The notes beneath the pieces were generated by a model. That model saw only the letters and a list, made by a program, of their open reading frames with translations, ran no database searches and was not told the origin of the DNA. Made by a program: the position numbers and the translations under genes. A DNA stretch of 56,325 bases, taken from the NCBI GenBank assembly GCA_934668375.1, contig CAKUNF010000011.1:1-56325 (forward strand). The letters run 5' to 3'. This document shows positions 33,262-43,171 of the stretch, one piece after another. This stretch comes from an uncultured Parolsenella sp. Its GTDB lineage: Bacteria > Actinomycetota > Coriobacteriia > Coriobacteriales > Atopobiaceae. The first letter of the stretch is position 1. The number at the start of each line of letters is the position of its first letter.

Positions 33262-33411
33262 CACGCTTATCGTGCCAATCGTCCCTATCGCGACGCCGCC
33301 ACGCTTATCGTGCCAATCGTCCCCTAATTCACGCCGAAAGGGCCTGATTTAGGTGCGTTCAGCACGAGGAACAAACCGTCAGCCGTTTAGGTGCGTTTGG
33401 CACGAGGAGCA
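33262..33411. repeat. Two families of paired direct repeats
   Basis: CACGCTTATCGTGCCAATCG followed by TCCC occurs at 33262-33285 and 33300-33323, 38 bp apart. TTTAGGTGCGTT then a near-identical GCACGAGGA segment occurs at 33348-33373 and 33386-33411, also 38 bp apart. The region lies between the convergent ABC ATPase and TM1266-like genes and contains no gene. Confidence 0.8.
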
Positions 33412-33452
33412 CGCACGGAGCCGCGCCTTCCTACCCCTCGGACCGCGCCATC

Positions 33453-33707
33453 CTACCCCTCGCTCGTGACGTTGGAGTACAGCGTCTTGACGCTCACGCC
33501 GGGCAACGCGCCCACTTTGCCGGCCAGCGCTGATATCGTGTCCTGCGGCGCGTCGAGCACCACGGAGATGACGCTCACCCCACGCTCGCGATACGGGATG
33601 CCCATCCGGCCGATGATGTGGCGGCCATACTCGTGCAGCAGGTCGTTGAGCCTCTCGACCGAGCTCATGTCCTCCACGATGACGCCCATGATCGCAACCC
33701 TCGTCAT
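33453..33707 (-). CDS. TM1266-family protein (putative iron-only hydrogenase system regulator)
   Basis: 84 residues, an ACT-like/NikR-C-like fold family. MTRVAIMGVIVEDMSSVERLN, then EYGRHIIGRMGIPYRERGVS and VSVKTLYS match the TM1266 pattern. Members usually sit beside [FeFe]-hydrogenase maturation genes; here none is adjacent, so it is an orphan. The ATG at 33707 (MTRVAIMG) follows a GGGGAGCGGAG stretch; a far longer in-frame extension runs antisense to pyrE and is rejected. It is divergent from pyrE. Confidence 0.85.
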   Translation of the reverse strand: MTRVAIMGVIVEDMSSVERLNDLLHEYGRHIIGRMGIPYRERGVSVISVVLDAPQDTISALAGKVGALPGVSVKTLYSNVTSEG

Positions 33708-33860
33708 GCTCCGCTCCCCTCTCGCGTTTGGGCCATGGTATAGCCCTCCTGCCGTGCGCGGCAAGCATCGCCGCGCGCTTTGCCGTATGCTGAGTGTGTA
33801 TGTGCCGACAATGCCGCAGCGTGCGAGCCACGCGAGCGGCCGTGCGCGAGGGGAGCCTTC

Positions 33861-34544
33861 ATGGAGGCCTACAAGGAAGAGTTCATCAAGTTCATGGTCG
33901 AGTCCGACGTGCTCAAGTTCGGCGACTTCACGCTCAAGAGCGGCCGCAAGTCCCCGTTCTTCATGAACGCCGGCGCCTACGTGACGGGCTACCAGCTCAA
34001 GAAGCTTGGCGAGTACTACGCCCGCGCCATCCACGACAACTTCGGCGACGACTTCGACGTCCTGTTTGGCCCGGCCTACAAGGGCATCCCCCTGTCCGTC
34101 GTGACGGCCATCGCCTACCACGACCTCTATGGCAAGGAGGTCCGCTACTGCTCTGACCGCAAGGAGGTCAAGGACCACGGTGCCGACAAGGGCAACCTGC
34201 TGGGCGCCGAGCTTCACGACGGCGACCGCGTGGTCATGGTCGAGGACGTCACGACCTCCGGCAAGTCCATCGACGAGACGTACCCCAAGGTCACGGCCGC
34301 GGCCAACGTAAAGATCTGCGGCCTCATCGTGAGCCTCAACCGCATGGAGGTCGGCAAGGGCGGCGTCACCACGGCCCAGAAGGAGATCGAGGCCCGCTAC
34401 GGCTTCCCCGTAGCCTCCATCGTCTCCATGGCCGAGGTCGTTGAGGTGCTCCACAACCACGAAATTGACGGCAAGGTCGTCATCGACGACGAGCTCAAGA
34501 GCCGCATCGACGCCTACTACGAGCAGTACGGCGTCAAGGAGTAG
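33861..34544 (+). CDS. pyrE: Orotate phosphoribosyltransferase
   Basis: 227 residues. PyrE joins orotate to PRPP in UMP synthesis. The PRPP-binding motif RVVMVEDVTTSGKSIDETY is intact, with SGRKSPFFMNAGAY and LFGPAYKGIPLSV around the orotate site and the flexible-loop segment KEVKDHGADKG. The ATG at 33861 follows GAGGGGAGCC. No other pyrimidine gene is adjacent, so it may be separately regulated or the last member of a dispersed pathway. Confidence 0.97.
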   Translation: MEAYKEEFIKFMVESDVLKFGDFTLKSGRKSPFFMNAGAYVTGYQLKKLGEYYARAIHDNFGDDFDVLFGPAYKGIPLSVVTAIAYHDLYGKEVRYCSDRKEVKDHGADKGNLLGAELHDGDRVVMVEDVTTSGKSIDETYPKVTAAANVKICGLIVSLNRMEVGKGGVTTAQKEIEARYGFPVASIVSMAEVVEVLHNHEIDGKVVIDDELKSRIDAYYEQYGVKE

Positions 34545-34661
34545 CCTCCCGCTCGAGCGCAAGACGCGCCAAGCGCGCGAGACTTGCGAGATACGCAAGA
34601 CACGCCGGCCGCATCGGCAGGACAGGCCGCCACGCACGGCCGCCAGAACCACAATCACCGC

Positions 34662-34687
34662 GGGCGCCTACCGAAAGGTGGGCGCCC
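34662..34687 (+). terminator. GAAA-tetraloop hairpin between pyrE and the TSUP gene
   Basis: GGGCGCCTACC and GGTGGGCGCCC pair over 11 bp around a GAAA loop, 22 bp before the next start codon. There is no T-tract; it may be a weak terminator or an RNA element controlling the TSUP gene. Confidence 0.5.
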
Positions 34688-34709
34688 CTCTCATGCAACG
34701 GGGCACACC

Positions 34710-35516
34710 ATGCTCAACCTGCTCATCATTGCCATCGTCTGCTTCCTCGCCTCCACGCTGGGCCCGCTGTGCGGCATTGGCGGCGGGGTCATCATCAAGC
34801 CCATCGTGGACTCGCTTGGCGTCATGGGCATGGCCACGACGAGCTTCCTCTCGAGCCTCACGGTGCTCACGATGTCGCTCTCCACGCTCGCCCAGCAGGG
34901 ATGGGCACGGGCGAGGCACCCCGAGAAACCAGTGATCCCCTATCCGTCAACGGCCATACCGCTCTCGATAGGCGCGGCGATAGGCGGCGTGGCCGGCAAG
35001 ATCGTCTTCAACGCCATCCGCGGCTCGCTCGGCAGCGCCGAGACGATCGGTGCCATCCAGGCCGCCGTGCTGTTCGCGCTCTCAGCCGCGACCATCGTCT
35101 ACACGCTGCTGCGCTCGCACGTCCGCACGCTGCACGTGTCGGGCGCCGTTCCCAGCGCTCTCATCGGCGCGGCGACGGGTGCGCTGTGGGCGTTTCTCGG
35201 CATCGGCGGCGGACCGTTCAACCTCGTGATCCTCACGTTGCTGTTCTCGGAGGGCACGAGGGCCGCTGCGCGCGAGTCCATCCTCATCATCGCATTCTCG
35301 CAGGTGGCAAGCCTCGTCTACACCATCATGAGCGGCAGCGTGCCCGAGTTTGCGCCGCTCATGCTCGTGATGATGGCAGCCATGGCGGTTGCAGGCTCGG
35401 TCGCCGGCAAGCGCGTGGCGGCACGCATCTCAGACCGCGGCACGGACGTCCTGTACGCCCTCACCCTCATCGTGGTCATGCTCCTGTGCGTGAGGAACTT
35501 CCTCGTACTGCTGTAG
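34710..35516 (+). CDS. TSUP (TauE/SafE) family sulfite/sulfonate exporter-like protein
   Basis: 268 residues, about eight membrane helices in two similar halves. Each half contains the family's Gly-rich motif: LGPLCGIGGGVIIKPIVD near the N-terminus and LWAFLGIGGGPFNLVILTLLF in the second half. TSUP proteins move sulfite, sulfoacetate or other organic anions out of the cell. Given C-S lyases elsewhere in the window, sulfur anion export is plausible but unproved. The ATG at 34710 is chosen by hydrophobic N-terminus; no strong ribosome site is seen, only a hairpin just upstream. Confidence 0.85.
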   Translation: MLNLLIIAIVCFLASTLGPLCGIGGGVIIKPIVDSLGVMGMATTSFLSSLTVLTMSLSTLAQQGWARARHPEKPVIPYPSTAIPLSIGAAIGGVAGKIVFNAIRGSLGSAETIGAIQAAVLFALSAATIVYTLLRSHVRTLHVSGAVPSALIGAATGALWAFLGIGGGPFNLVILTLLFSEGTRAAARESILIIAFSQVASLVYTIMSGSVPEFAPLMLVMMAAMAVAGSVAGKRVAARISDRGTDVLYALTLIVVMLLCVRNFLVLL

Positions 35517-35692
35517 GCTGGGCATCACGACCCGAGTGCAACCCAAGGCCGCGATTGCCAGGCGAGAGCCCGACCACACTCCCCTCTTTACCAAAACGAT
35601 ACGTTCAAGCAGCGGAAATATGGGTATAAGCACCTAACCCGAGCATATCGTTGACGTTTTCGCGCCCGCGCGCGAACACCAAGGGGGCATCC

Positions 35693-36220
35693 ATGAACTA
35701 CTCGATCGTCTTCTCGAGCCAGACGGGCAACACGGAACTCGTGGCAAAGCGCATCCGCAAGACGCTGGGCGAGGAGGGCTGCGCCTACTTTGGCGCACCC
35801 GACAACGCCACGGACGAGGCATGCCACGCGGACGTCGTCTTCGTGGGCTCCTGGACCGACAAGGGCACCGCATCGGCAGACGTCCTCTCCTTCCTCGGCA
35901 CGCTCGATCACGCCCGAGTCTTCCTGTTTGGCACCTGCGGCTACGGCGAGTCCGAAGAGTACTTCAACACCATCCTCTCGCGCATTCGCGAGGAGCTGCC
36001 AGACTCCTGCGATGTGGCGGGTTCGTTCATGTGCCAGGGCAAGATGCCCGAGCGCGTCCTCGACCGCTACCGCACCATGCTCGCCGAGGCTGAGGCGGGC
36101 AGCCCGGAGGCCAAGCGCGCCGCCATGTTCATCAAGAACTTCGAGGTCGCCCGCGCCCACCCCAACAGCGACGACCTCCGCGCCCTCGACGCGGCACTTC
36201 GCGCGGCAGACCTCGCGTAA
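35693..36220 (+). CDS. Flavodoxin-family protein
   Basis: 175 residues. The FMN phosphate loop is SSQTGNTELVAKR at residues 8-20 and the isoalloxazine-contact region FLFGTCGYGESEEYF is present. After that, a C-terminal extension of about 70 residues (CQGKMPERVLDRYRTMLAEAE, FEVARAHPNSDDLRALD) resembles the short flavodoxins of anaerobes such as those encoded beside bilirubin reductases; no such reductase is here. It probably donates electrons to an unidentified partner. The ATG follows AAGGGGGC. A TATAAG at 35625-35630 may be its -10 box. A palindrome and a terminator follow. Confidence 0.87.
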   Translation: MNYSIVFSSQTGNTELVAKRIRKTLGEEGCAYFGAPDNATDEACHADVVFVGSWTDKGTASADVLSFLGTLDHARVFLFGTCGYGESEEYFNTILSRIREELPDSCDVAGSFMCQGKMPERVLDRYRTMLAEAEAGSPEAKRAAMFIKNFEVARAHPNSDDLRALDAALRAADLA

Positions 36221-36255
36221 CAGTGAGACAAGGGGACAGTCCCTTTGTCTCACTG
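36221..36255. repeat. GTGAGACAA palindrome with GGGGACAGTCCC core (REP-like)
   Basis: CAGTGAGACAA and TTTGTCTCACTG are near-perfect inverse copies enclosing GGGGACAGTCCC. Related elements are at 6629-6662 and 40551-40580. It touches the flavodoxin stop codon. Confidence 0.75.
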
Positions 36256-36271
36256 AGCCATCCCGCACAAG

Positions 36272-36306
36272 AAAGGGGCGCCTCCCCACCGGGAGACGCC
36301 CCCTTT
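36272..36306. terminator. Bidirectional terminator between flavodoxin and argG
   Basis: AAAGGGGCGCCTCCC and GGGAGACGCCCCCTTT pair around a short loop; T-tracts occur on both strands (CTTTTG on plus, CCTTTC on minus), serving the convergent genes. Confidence 0.9.
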
Positions 36307-36327
36307 TGTTAGCTATGGGATGTCAGC

Positions 36328-37650
<1,323 letters not shown>

Positions 37651-37716
37651 GTGAGACTCCCTTTGCTTGAGGTTGCTGATGGTTTGCGGCCTGGGGCCAG
37701 CGTTGTTCGTGGACGC

Positions 37717-38151
37717 CTACTCGTGGACGTTTCGCAGCTTGTTGACGAGCTGCTCGAGGGTTGCCGCCTCGGCTTCCGTCATGCAGACGACCATAATCGT
37801 GTCGTCGCCGGCGATGCAGCCCGCGATGTCGGGCAGGCTCGCATCGTCGATGGCGGCGGCAACGCCCTGGGCGGTGCCTGCCTGCGAGTGGATGACCACG
37901 ATGTTGTTGGCACGAACGACGCCGGTGACGAGCGTGGAGACCATGCGCTGCAGGTGCAGGTCCTCGGCGAGGACGTACACACCCTCCGGCAGCTTGCGAA
38001 GCCCCATGTCTGCGATGTCACGCGAGATGGTTGCCTGCGTGCAGACAAAGCCGAGGGAATCGAGCTCCTCGACGAGCGCGCGCTGGGTCTTGATGGACTT
38101 CTCGCGCACGATCTGCCTGATGGCGTCCTGCCTGTTGAAGCGCTTCTTCAC
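37717..38151 (-). CDS. argR: Arginine repressor ArgR
   Basis: 144 residues from the GTG at 38151 (VKKRFNRQDAIRQIV), where ArgR/AhrC proteins begin; an in-frame ATG at 38208 would add 19 unconserved residues and overlaps a likely promoter. The N-terminal winged helix includes IKTQRALVEELDSLGFVCTQATISRDIADMGL; the C-terminal hexamerisation and arginine-binding domain has IVVIHSQAGTAQGVAAAIDD and the GCIAGDDTIMVVC motif with the Asp-Asp that binds arginine. It likely controls argG just downstream and itself. Confidence 0.93.
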   Translation of the reverse strand: MKKRFNRQDAIRQIVREKSIKTQRALVEELDSLGFVCTQATISRDIADMGLRKLPEGVYVLAEDLHLQRMVSTLVTGVVRANNIVVIHSQAGTAQGVAAAIDDASLPDIAGCIAGDDTIMVVCMTEAEAATLEQLVNKLRNVHE

Positions 38152-38179
38152 GTTGCTGCCTTCCGTGCTGGTATACTCC

Positions 38180-38212
38180 TGTTGCGCATCAATCGCAACA
38201 GAATGCATATTA
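38180..38212 (-). promoter_or_regulatory. Dyad and -10-like box before argR
   Basis: TGTTGCG (38180-38186) and CGCAACA (38194-38200) form a perfect 7-bp inverted repeat; on the minus strand TAATAT (38212-38207) precedes it as a possible -10 box. The flank 38209-38280 is AT-rich. It does not closely match known ARG boxes, so the binding factor is uncertain. Confidence 0.4.
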
Positions 38213-38331
38213 GCACGGTTTCATGCGTTATTTTCGCAATTAATCGTTTTTTTAAACAGTTTTGTGACATTTTGACATGTATGGCGAAGCGACAGGCGGT
38301 CCCCTCGTGGCGGCAGCTCAGACAGGGATCA

Positions 38332-38460
38332 CCAAAAGGTGAGCAGATTAAACTCAACTTGCTGGGTAGATCCCACGTCTCGCCTAGCATAATCGCAGGT
38401 AGACGTTTTCCACTTTCGAGAGCAGTCAGCTAACCATTGTTCAATCTGCTCACCTTTTGG
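38332..38460. repeat. 129-bp MITE-like element with 22-bp terminal inverted repeats
   Basis: CCAAAAGGTGAGCAGATT plus AAAC at 38332-38353 is matched in inverse, with one difference, by 38439-38460. The outer end can fold locally (TCACCAAAAGGTGA). The inside has no open frame. No target-site duplication was seen, so a long RNA hairpin upstream of the GTPase gene is an alternative. Confidence 0.65.
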
Positions 38461-38473
38461 CATAGGACCTCCA

Positions 38474-40546
38474 ATGGAGGAGCGGCCAGGGCCGTTTATG
38501 CGCGAGAATAACGCTCGCGGGCACGCGAGCGAGAGGAATGACATGGTCGTAGGCATACTGGCGCACGTCGACGCGGGAAAGACCACGCTCGCGGAGGCCA
38601 TGCTCTACGATGCGGGCCGCACGCGCACGCTCGGGCGCGTGGACCACGGGGACTCCCACCTCGACACGAACGCCATGGAGCGCGAGCGCGGCATCACGAT
38701 CTTCTCCGCCCAGGCAGAGCTCGAGCACAAGGGCCGCCGCATCACGCTCGTGGACGCGCCCGGCCACGTCGGCTTCTCGGCGGAGGCCGAGCGAACGCTC
38801 GCCGCACTCGACTGCGCCATCCTCGTCGTGGGCGCAAACGACGGCGTCCAGGGACACACGGAGACCATGTGGCGCCTGCTCGAGCGGCGCGGCGTCCCCG
38901 CCTTCGTCTTCGTGAACAAGACGGACCTGCTCCCAGACTCAGGCAGCCAAGCCGAGAAGTCCCGGCTCATGGACGCACTTCAGGCCCGCCTCTCCCCCGC
39001 CTGCCTGGATGCGGCGGCTCTCACGAACGATCCCGCCGCCCAGGAGGCCGCCGCCATGACGGACGAGGCCGCGCTTGACGAATACCTCGAGACGGGCTCG
39101 CTCGCACCCGCCACGCTCGCACGCCTCGTGGCCGCTCGCCGCATCTTCCCCGTCCTCCTTGGTTCCGCGCTCAGAAACGAGGGCGTCATGCAGCTGCTTG
39201 ATGCCCTCGTGACCCTCATGCCCCAGCGTACCTGGCCGGCCGAGTTCGCCGCACGCGTCTACCGCGTGAGCCACGGCGCGCGCGGCGAGCGCCTCTGCTG
39301 GCTCAAGGTCACAGGCGGCGCGCTGCGCACAAAGCAGCAGCTCGCAGGCATAGACGCCGGCAAGCCCTGGGCCGAGAAGGCCAACGAGCTGCGCATCTAC
39401 GCCGGCGAGCGCTTTGAGCCCGCAGCCGAGGTCGAGGCGGGCCGCACCTGCGCCGTCACCGGCCTCACGCACCTGCGCCCCGGCGACGTCCTGGGCGCCG
39501 AGCCCGCCGGGGCCGTGCCCTCCCTCGCGCCCGTGCTCACCTACAGCGTCCTGCCCGGCAAGGCAGACGCGCATGCCGCGCCCGCCGCGCTGCGCGAGCT
39601 GGCAGACGAGGACCCCATGCTCCACGTCTCCTGGAACGAGCGGCTGCAGGAGATTCACGTGCAACTCATGGGCGCCGTCCAGCTCGAGGTGGTCCGCGAG
39701 CTGCTGGGCAGCCGCTATGGTCTCAACGTCGAGTTTGGGCCGGGAGGCATCCTCTACAAGGAGACCGTGAGCGAGGCACAGATGGGCATCGGCCACTTTG
39801 AACCACTGCGCCACTATGCCGAGGCACACCTGCTCGTGGAGCCCGCGCCGCGCGGCAGCGGCGTCACGTTCGGCACGCGCTGCAGCACCGACGAGCTCGA
39901 CCTCAACTGGCAGCGCCTCATCCTCACGAACGCCATGGAGCGCGACCACCTCGGCGTCCTCACGGGTGCGCCGCTCACGGACGTGCGCATCACGCTGTGC
40001 GCGGGACGCGCACATGCCAAGCACACGGAGGGCGGCGACTTTCGCCAGGCCACATACCGAGCAGTCCGCCAGGCACTCATGGAGGCGCGCGAGCGCGGGG
40101 CGTGCGTGCTGCTCGAGCCCTGGTACAGCTTTGAGCTCGAGGTCCCGGCCGACAAGATCGGTCGCGCCATGGCGGACATGACGCGCATGTGCGCCCGCTT
40201 CGAGGCGCCCGCCACGCACGGCGACGCGTCAACCCTCGCGGGCACCGTACCAGCCTCCGAGCTGGGAGACTATGCCATCGACGTGGCAGCCTACACGAGC
40301 GGGCGAGGTCACCTCACGCTGGAGCTCGCAGGCTACGAGCCCTGTCACAACGCCGAGGAGGTCATCGAGCGCGCAGCCTATGACCCAGAGGCAGACCTGC
40401 CCAACACGCCCGACTCCGTCTTCTGCAGCCACGGCGCTGGCTACACCGTGAAGTGGCACGACGTTCCCGCGCAGGCCCACGTCACCGACGACCCCACGCT
40501 CCTGCGCCCCTGGCGCGCCGCCAACGCCTCCTTCTTCTCGCGCTAG
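38474..40546 (+). CDS. TetM/TetO-like translation-factor GTPase
   Basis: 690 residues from ATG 38474; an ATG at 38543 (MVVGILAHVDAG) with GAGAGGA upstream would give 667 and matches the family's usual start better. GTPase motifs: AHVDAGKTT (G1), RERGITIF (G2), DAPGH (G3), NKTD (G4). EF-G-like domains follow (ISO-type MLHVSWNERLQEIHVQLMGAVQLEVV, and the C-terminal CVLLEPWYSFELEVPADKIGRAMADM). Ribosome-protection proteins of this superfamily release tetracycline, but many chromosomal homologues in gut bacteria are not resistance genes. It stands alone downstream of a MITE-like repeat. Confidence 0.88.
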   Translation: MEERPGPFMRENNARGHASERNDMVVGILAHVDAGKTTLAEAMLYDAGRTRTLGRVDHGDSHLDTNAMERERGITIFSAQAELEHKGRRITLVDAPGHVGFSAEAERTLAALDCAILVVGANDGVQGHTETMWRLLERRGVPAFVFVNKTDLLPDSGSQAEKSRLMDALQARLSPACLDAAALTNDPAAQEAAAMTDEAALDEYLETGSLAPATLARLVAARRIFPVLLGSALRNEGVMQLLDALVTLMPQRTWPAEFAARVYRVSHGARGERLCWLKVTGGALRTKQQLAGIDAGKPWAEKANELRIYAGERFEPAAEVEAGRTCAVTGLTHLRPGDVLGAEPAGAVPSLAPVLTYSVLPGKADAHAAPAALRELADEDPMLHVSWNERLQEIHVQLMGAVQLEVVRELLGSRYGLNVEFGPGGILYKETVSEAQMGIGHFEPLRHYAEAHLLVEPAPRGSGVTFGTRCSTDELDLNWQRLILTNAMERDHLGVLTGAPLTDVRITLCAGRAHAKHTEGGDFRQATYRAVRQALMEARERGACVLLEPWYSFELEVPADKIGRAMADMTRMCARFEAPATHGDASTLAGTVPASELGDYAIDVAAYTSGRGHLTLELAGYEPCHNAEEVIERAAYDPEADLPNTPDSVFCSHGAGYTVKWHDVPAQAHVTDDPTLLRPWRAANASFFSR

Positions 40547-40550
40547 GACT

Positions 40551-40580
40551 GGAGCAGGGACTGTCCCCCGTTCCAGCCTG
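40551..40580. repeat. GGGACTGTCCC palindrome (REP-like)
   Basis: CTGGAGC, AGGGACTGTCCCCC and GTTCCAG form a nested palindrome right after the GTPase stop codon; it may act as its terminator and belongs with 36221-36255. Confidence 0.6.
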
Positions 40581-40605
40581 TTCCATGCCCCTTCTGCCTC
40601 CCCGC

Positions 40606-41907
40606 CTATCGGCAGTTCGAGACATACACCTGCCGACCACGAGACATCCGCCTCTCTTCGGATGCCTCACGCAGACGCGCCACGTGGTGCTCCGCCTTGC
40701 CGCGTCGCAGGTCGCCAAAGCGCAGCGCCAGCTCTTCGGCCAGCCCGTCAACCCGATTGGCGCCCAACGCCACATGGCCTTCCTCGCGCAGGACCGCCAC
40801 CTTTCGCTCGATGGCAGCCACAAAGTCATGCGCACCCCCATCACCGCAGGTGCCCACGAACACGTTGTTGCAGAACTCGCCCGACCCGCCTTCGAACCCG
40901 AGCGGGTTCACGAACGCCGAGACCTCGTACACGTCATCGAGCGCAAGGTCGCGCACGGCATCCGCCAGGCTGTCCGCCTGATCTGCGCACTGGTGAAGCA
41001 CCCAGCAGGCGGAGCGACGCACGCCGCCGCCCGCCGGCTCAACCGCAAGCCAGCCAAAGTCCGCAGGCGCGATCACCTTGGCATGCCTACTCTTGACCTC
41101 GACAACGAACACGCCCTCGCGCGCGATGAGCACGGCGTCTATCTGCCGCCACAGAGGTGCCGCCGCACCGCCACGACCGGCGACGGGCCGCCCAAACTTG
41201 CTCGCAGGCACAAAGAGGTTCGCCGCAAGCCTCGCCCCGTAGAGCGGGGATGCCTCGTCCAGCGTCCGGTGCCGCAGCTCCTCGAACGCGAGAAACTCCC
41301 CCGCCACCCCACGAGACTGGGGGCGCCAATCGGCCGGCGTCGCCGAGAAGCACCCATCCGCATAGCGCAGCCTGAGGTGATACCGCTCGTCATCCGCCAC
41401 GCCCGCCGCCGAGACATGCGCGATGCCCGTGGCCCTATACCACGCGCCCGCATAGTAGCGCCCCTGCGCCGCCTGGCCGAGAAGCGAGCACGCGTCCTTG
41501 CGCTCCCGCTCGGCCCGCTCAAAACGCCTCCGGCCAAGCGCAAGCAACACACGCGCGCCAAGCACTCGCACCATGTCGCCAAACCCGCTGCGCCGCTCGG
41601 CAAGCCGTCTCTCAAGCCCCTCGCGCCGCGCAGTCACAGTCTCCGCCGCCGCAACGCGTACCTCAAGCTCGCTCGCCCACGCGTCAAACGCCTCCTCCGC
41701 AAGCCTCGCCCCACAATGCGGGCAGACAAACGGCCACGCACCAGCCGCCAGCTTGCCAAGCGCCACCATCTCCCCGCAGACGCAGCGCACCGAGACGCCC
41801 TTGTACACGCGCGCATAGACCTGCTCGCGCGTCTCCGGCACCACGCTCACGGACATGCGCTCGTGCCGACGTCCCTGGTTATGCAGCTTCTTGACCGTCT
41901 TGCCCAT
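40606..41907 (-). CDS. NERD (nuclease-related) domain protein with zinc-ribbon
   Basis: 433 residues. An N-terminal zinc-ribbon-like pattern (CVC at 42-44 and CPHC at 62-65) is followed by a charged helical stretch, then a NERD domain: GVAGEFLAFEELR, YGARLAANLFVP and RQIDAVLIAREGVFVVEVKSRHAKV, where Asp, Glu and Lys are the restriction-fold positions. NERD domains occur in DNA-processing and phage-defence proteins. No helicase is fused. The ATG at 41907 is favoured by GGGAGGG upstream. It lies 78 bp downstream of an AAA ATPase gene on the same strand, possibly cotranscribed. Function unknown. Confidence 0.75.
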   Translation of the reverse strand: MGKTVKKLHNQGRRHERMSVSVVPETREQVYARVYKGVSVRCVCGEMVALGKLAAGAWPFVCPHCGARLAEEAFDAWASELEVRVAAAETVTARREGLERRLAERRSGFGDMVRVLGARVLLALGRRRFERAERERKDACSLLGQAAQGRYYAGAWYRATGIAHVSAAGVADDERYHLRLRYADGCFSATPADWRPQSRGVAGEFLAFEELRHRTLDEASPLYGARLAANLFVPASKFGRPVAGRGGAAAPLWRQIDAVLIAREGVFVVEVKSRHAKVIAPADFGWLAVEPAGGGVRRSACWVLHQCADQADSLADAVRDLALDDVYEVSAFVNPLGFEGGSGEFCNNVFVGTCGDGGAHDFVAAIERKVAVLREEGHVALGANRVDGLAEELALRFGDLRRGKAEHHVARLREASEERRMSRGRQVYVSNCR

Positions 41908-41985
41908 GGCAAACATCCCTCCCAAGACGAGCTTGGAAGGGATGCTACCGCCCATTGCGGACAATAAGTCGAAAACTGGCAATAC

Positions 41986-43095
41986 CTAGTATCGACTTAG
42001 AATCTCGTCCCGGTTCTCCCTGAGATACTCGGCCAAATCAGGCACGGCGAACTCCACGTAACCACGCTGCGGGGCTTGAATGACCTCTCGCTGAAGCAGC
42101 CTGGCGCGGATGGAGCTGATCTCGCTCGTGCGCTTTCCCATCCGCCTGGCAATGTCGGCAGACTTCGAGACTCGCTTGTCCTCGCACATTGCCATCAGAT
42201 ACCTGATGTCGGAAAGGCCGAGACGAGCTATCGCAGGCTCATGCACGACGTCATGAAAGCGGGCCGACGCAATCGCAATTCCAGTCTCGGCGTCCGCTTC
42301 TGTAACCTCTGACGATGCAGACCTATGACGATTAGCCCGCTGCCAAACGTAGTAGCCAATCAGCTGGATGAGATAGGCGTAGCCCTTCGTGGCGCGTGCC
42401 AGCGCTTCGAGCCTCTCTCCTTTGACCTCAAGTCCCGTTGCCGCAAAGCTATCCTGGAGCGATACGGCAACTTCAACTTGGTTGATGGGGCCAAGCTCCT
42501 GCGGAAGCGCTCGCCGCAAAAACGTAAGGGCCTCTCCATTGATGAGGTCCATGACACCAGTGGGCAGACCGGCAAAAGCCAGGGCCACATTGGTCCGCTC
42601 CCCGATGAGAAGCTGAACCGTCGATGCAATCTTCCTCATCTCCTCGACCGGGGCGTCCTGAACCTCGTCAATGGCAATAAACAGGCCGTTGCATGACTTC
42701 GCCACAGACTTCATGAGCGCTCTAAGGTCCTGCGCGGCAGACCCCATCTCAACCTTGGCAGAGGCAACACCAAGATTGACCCCAAAGGAGGCACTCTTGG
42801 GAGGCAATGGGTCGGCCAGCTGAGCCGTGAGATCGTCAACCAAGTTTTGCCCCGCGGAGACCACGACCGCCTTCCAGCCCAGCTTCTGGGCCTTATCCCT
42901 AAGGTCACATAGCAGGACCGTCTTTCCGGAGCCACGTGGGCCAGTGATGCGCATGAGACGGGCCGGAGCTCCAACCCCCGCGTTAAGGCCCTCAATAAAC
43001 TCGAGGACGAGGTCATCACGACCGATAATACGCGGTGGGATGGCACCCGCAGTCGGGCAGAAGGGATTGTAGATTTCATCGTTGCCCACAGGCAT
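41986..43095 (-). CDS. AAA-family ATP-binding protein with C-terminal winged helix
   Basis: 369 residues. The N-terminus begins NPFCPTAGAIPPRIIGRDDLV, typical of ORC/Cdc6-like or STAND-type P-loop ATPases in the PF13191 group. Walker A GPRGSGKT is at 52-59 and Walker B LFIAIDEVQD at 138-147. The last 80 residues look like a winged-helix domain (ARRMGKRTSEISSIRARLLQREVI, then a wing). No membrane or nuclease part is present. The ATG has TAGGAG upstream; the 150-bp leader is AT-rich with repeats. Such solo ATPases are widespread in Actinomycetota and unassigned; adjacency to a NERD protein raises a defence or plasmid-like role, which is inference. Confidence 0.75.
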   Translation of the reverse strand: MPVGNDEIYNPFCPTAGAIPPRIIGRDDLVLEFIEGLNAGVGAPARLMRITGPRGSGKTVLLCDLRDKAQKLGWKAVVVSAGQNLVDDLTAQLADPLPPKSASFGVNLGVASAKVEMGSAAQDLRALMKSVAKSCNGLFIAIDEVQDAPVEEMRKIASTVQLLIGERTNVALAFAGLPTGVMDLINGEALTFLRRALPQELGPINQVEVAVSLQDSFAATGLEVKGERLEALARATKGYAYLIQLIGYYVWQRANRHRSASSEVTEADAETGIAIASARFHDVVHEPAIARLGLSDIRYLMAMCEDKRVSKSADIARRMGKRTSEISSIRARLLQREVIQAPQRGYVEFAVPDLAEYLRENRDEILSRY

Positions 43096-43171
43096 CGCTC
43101 CTATCCCGTACTGTCGCTACAAATTGCTGCCGTATATAGAAATATATTAGAACTCTACTATATTCCATCCT

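Noticed and set aside
33708..34658. Extension of the TM1266-like gene to a 401-codon protein
   Set aside because: The extra sequence lies antisense to pyrE; the family is about 85 residues and a proper start exists at 33707.
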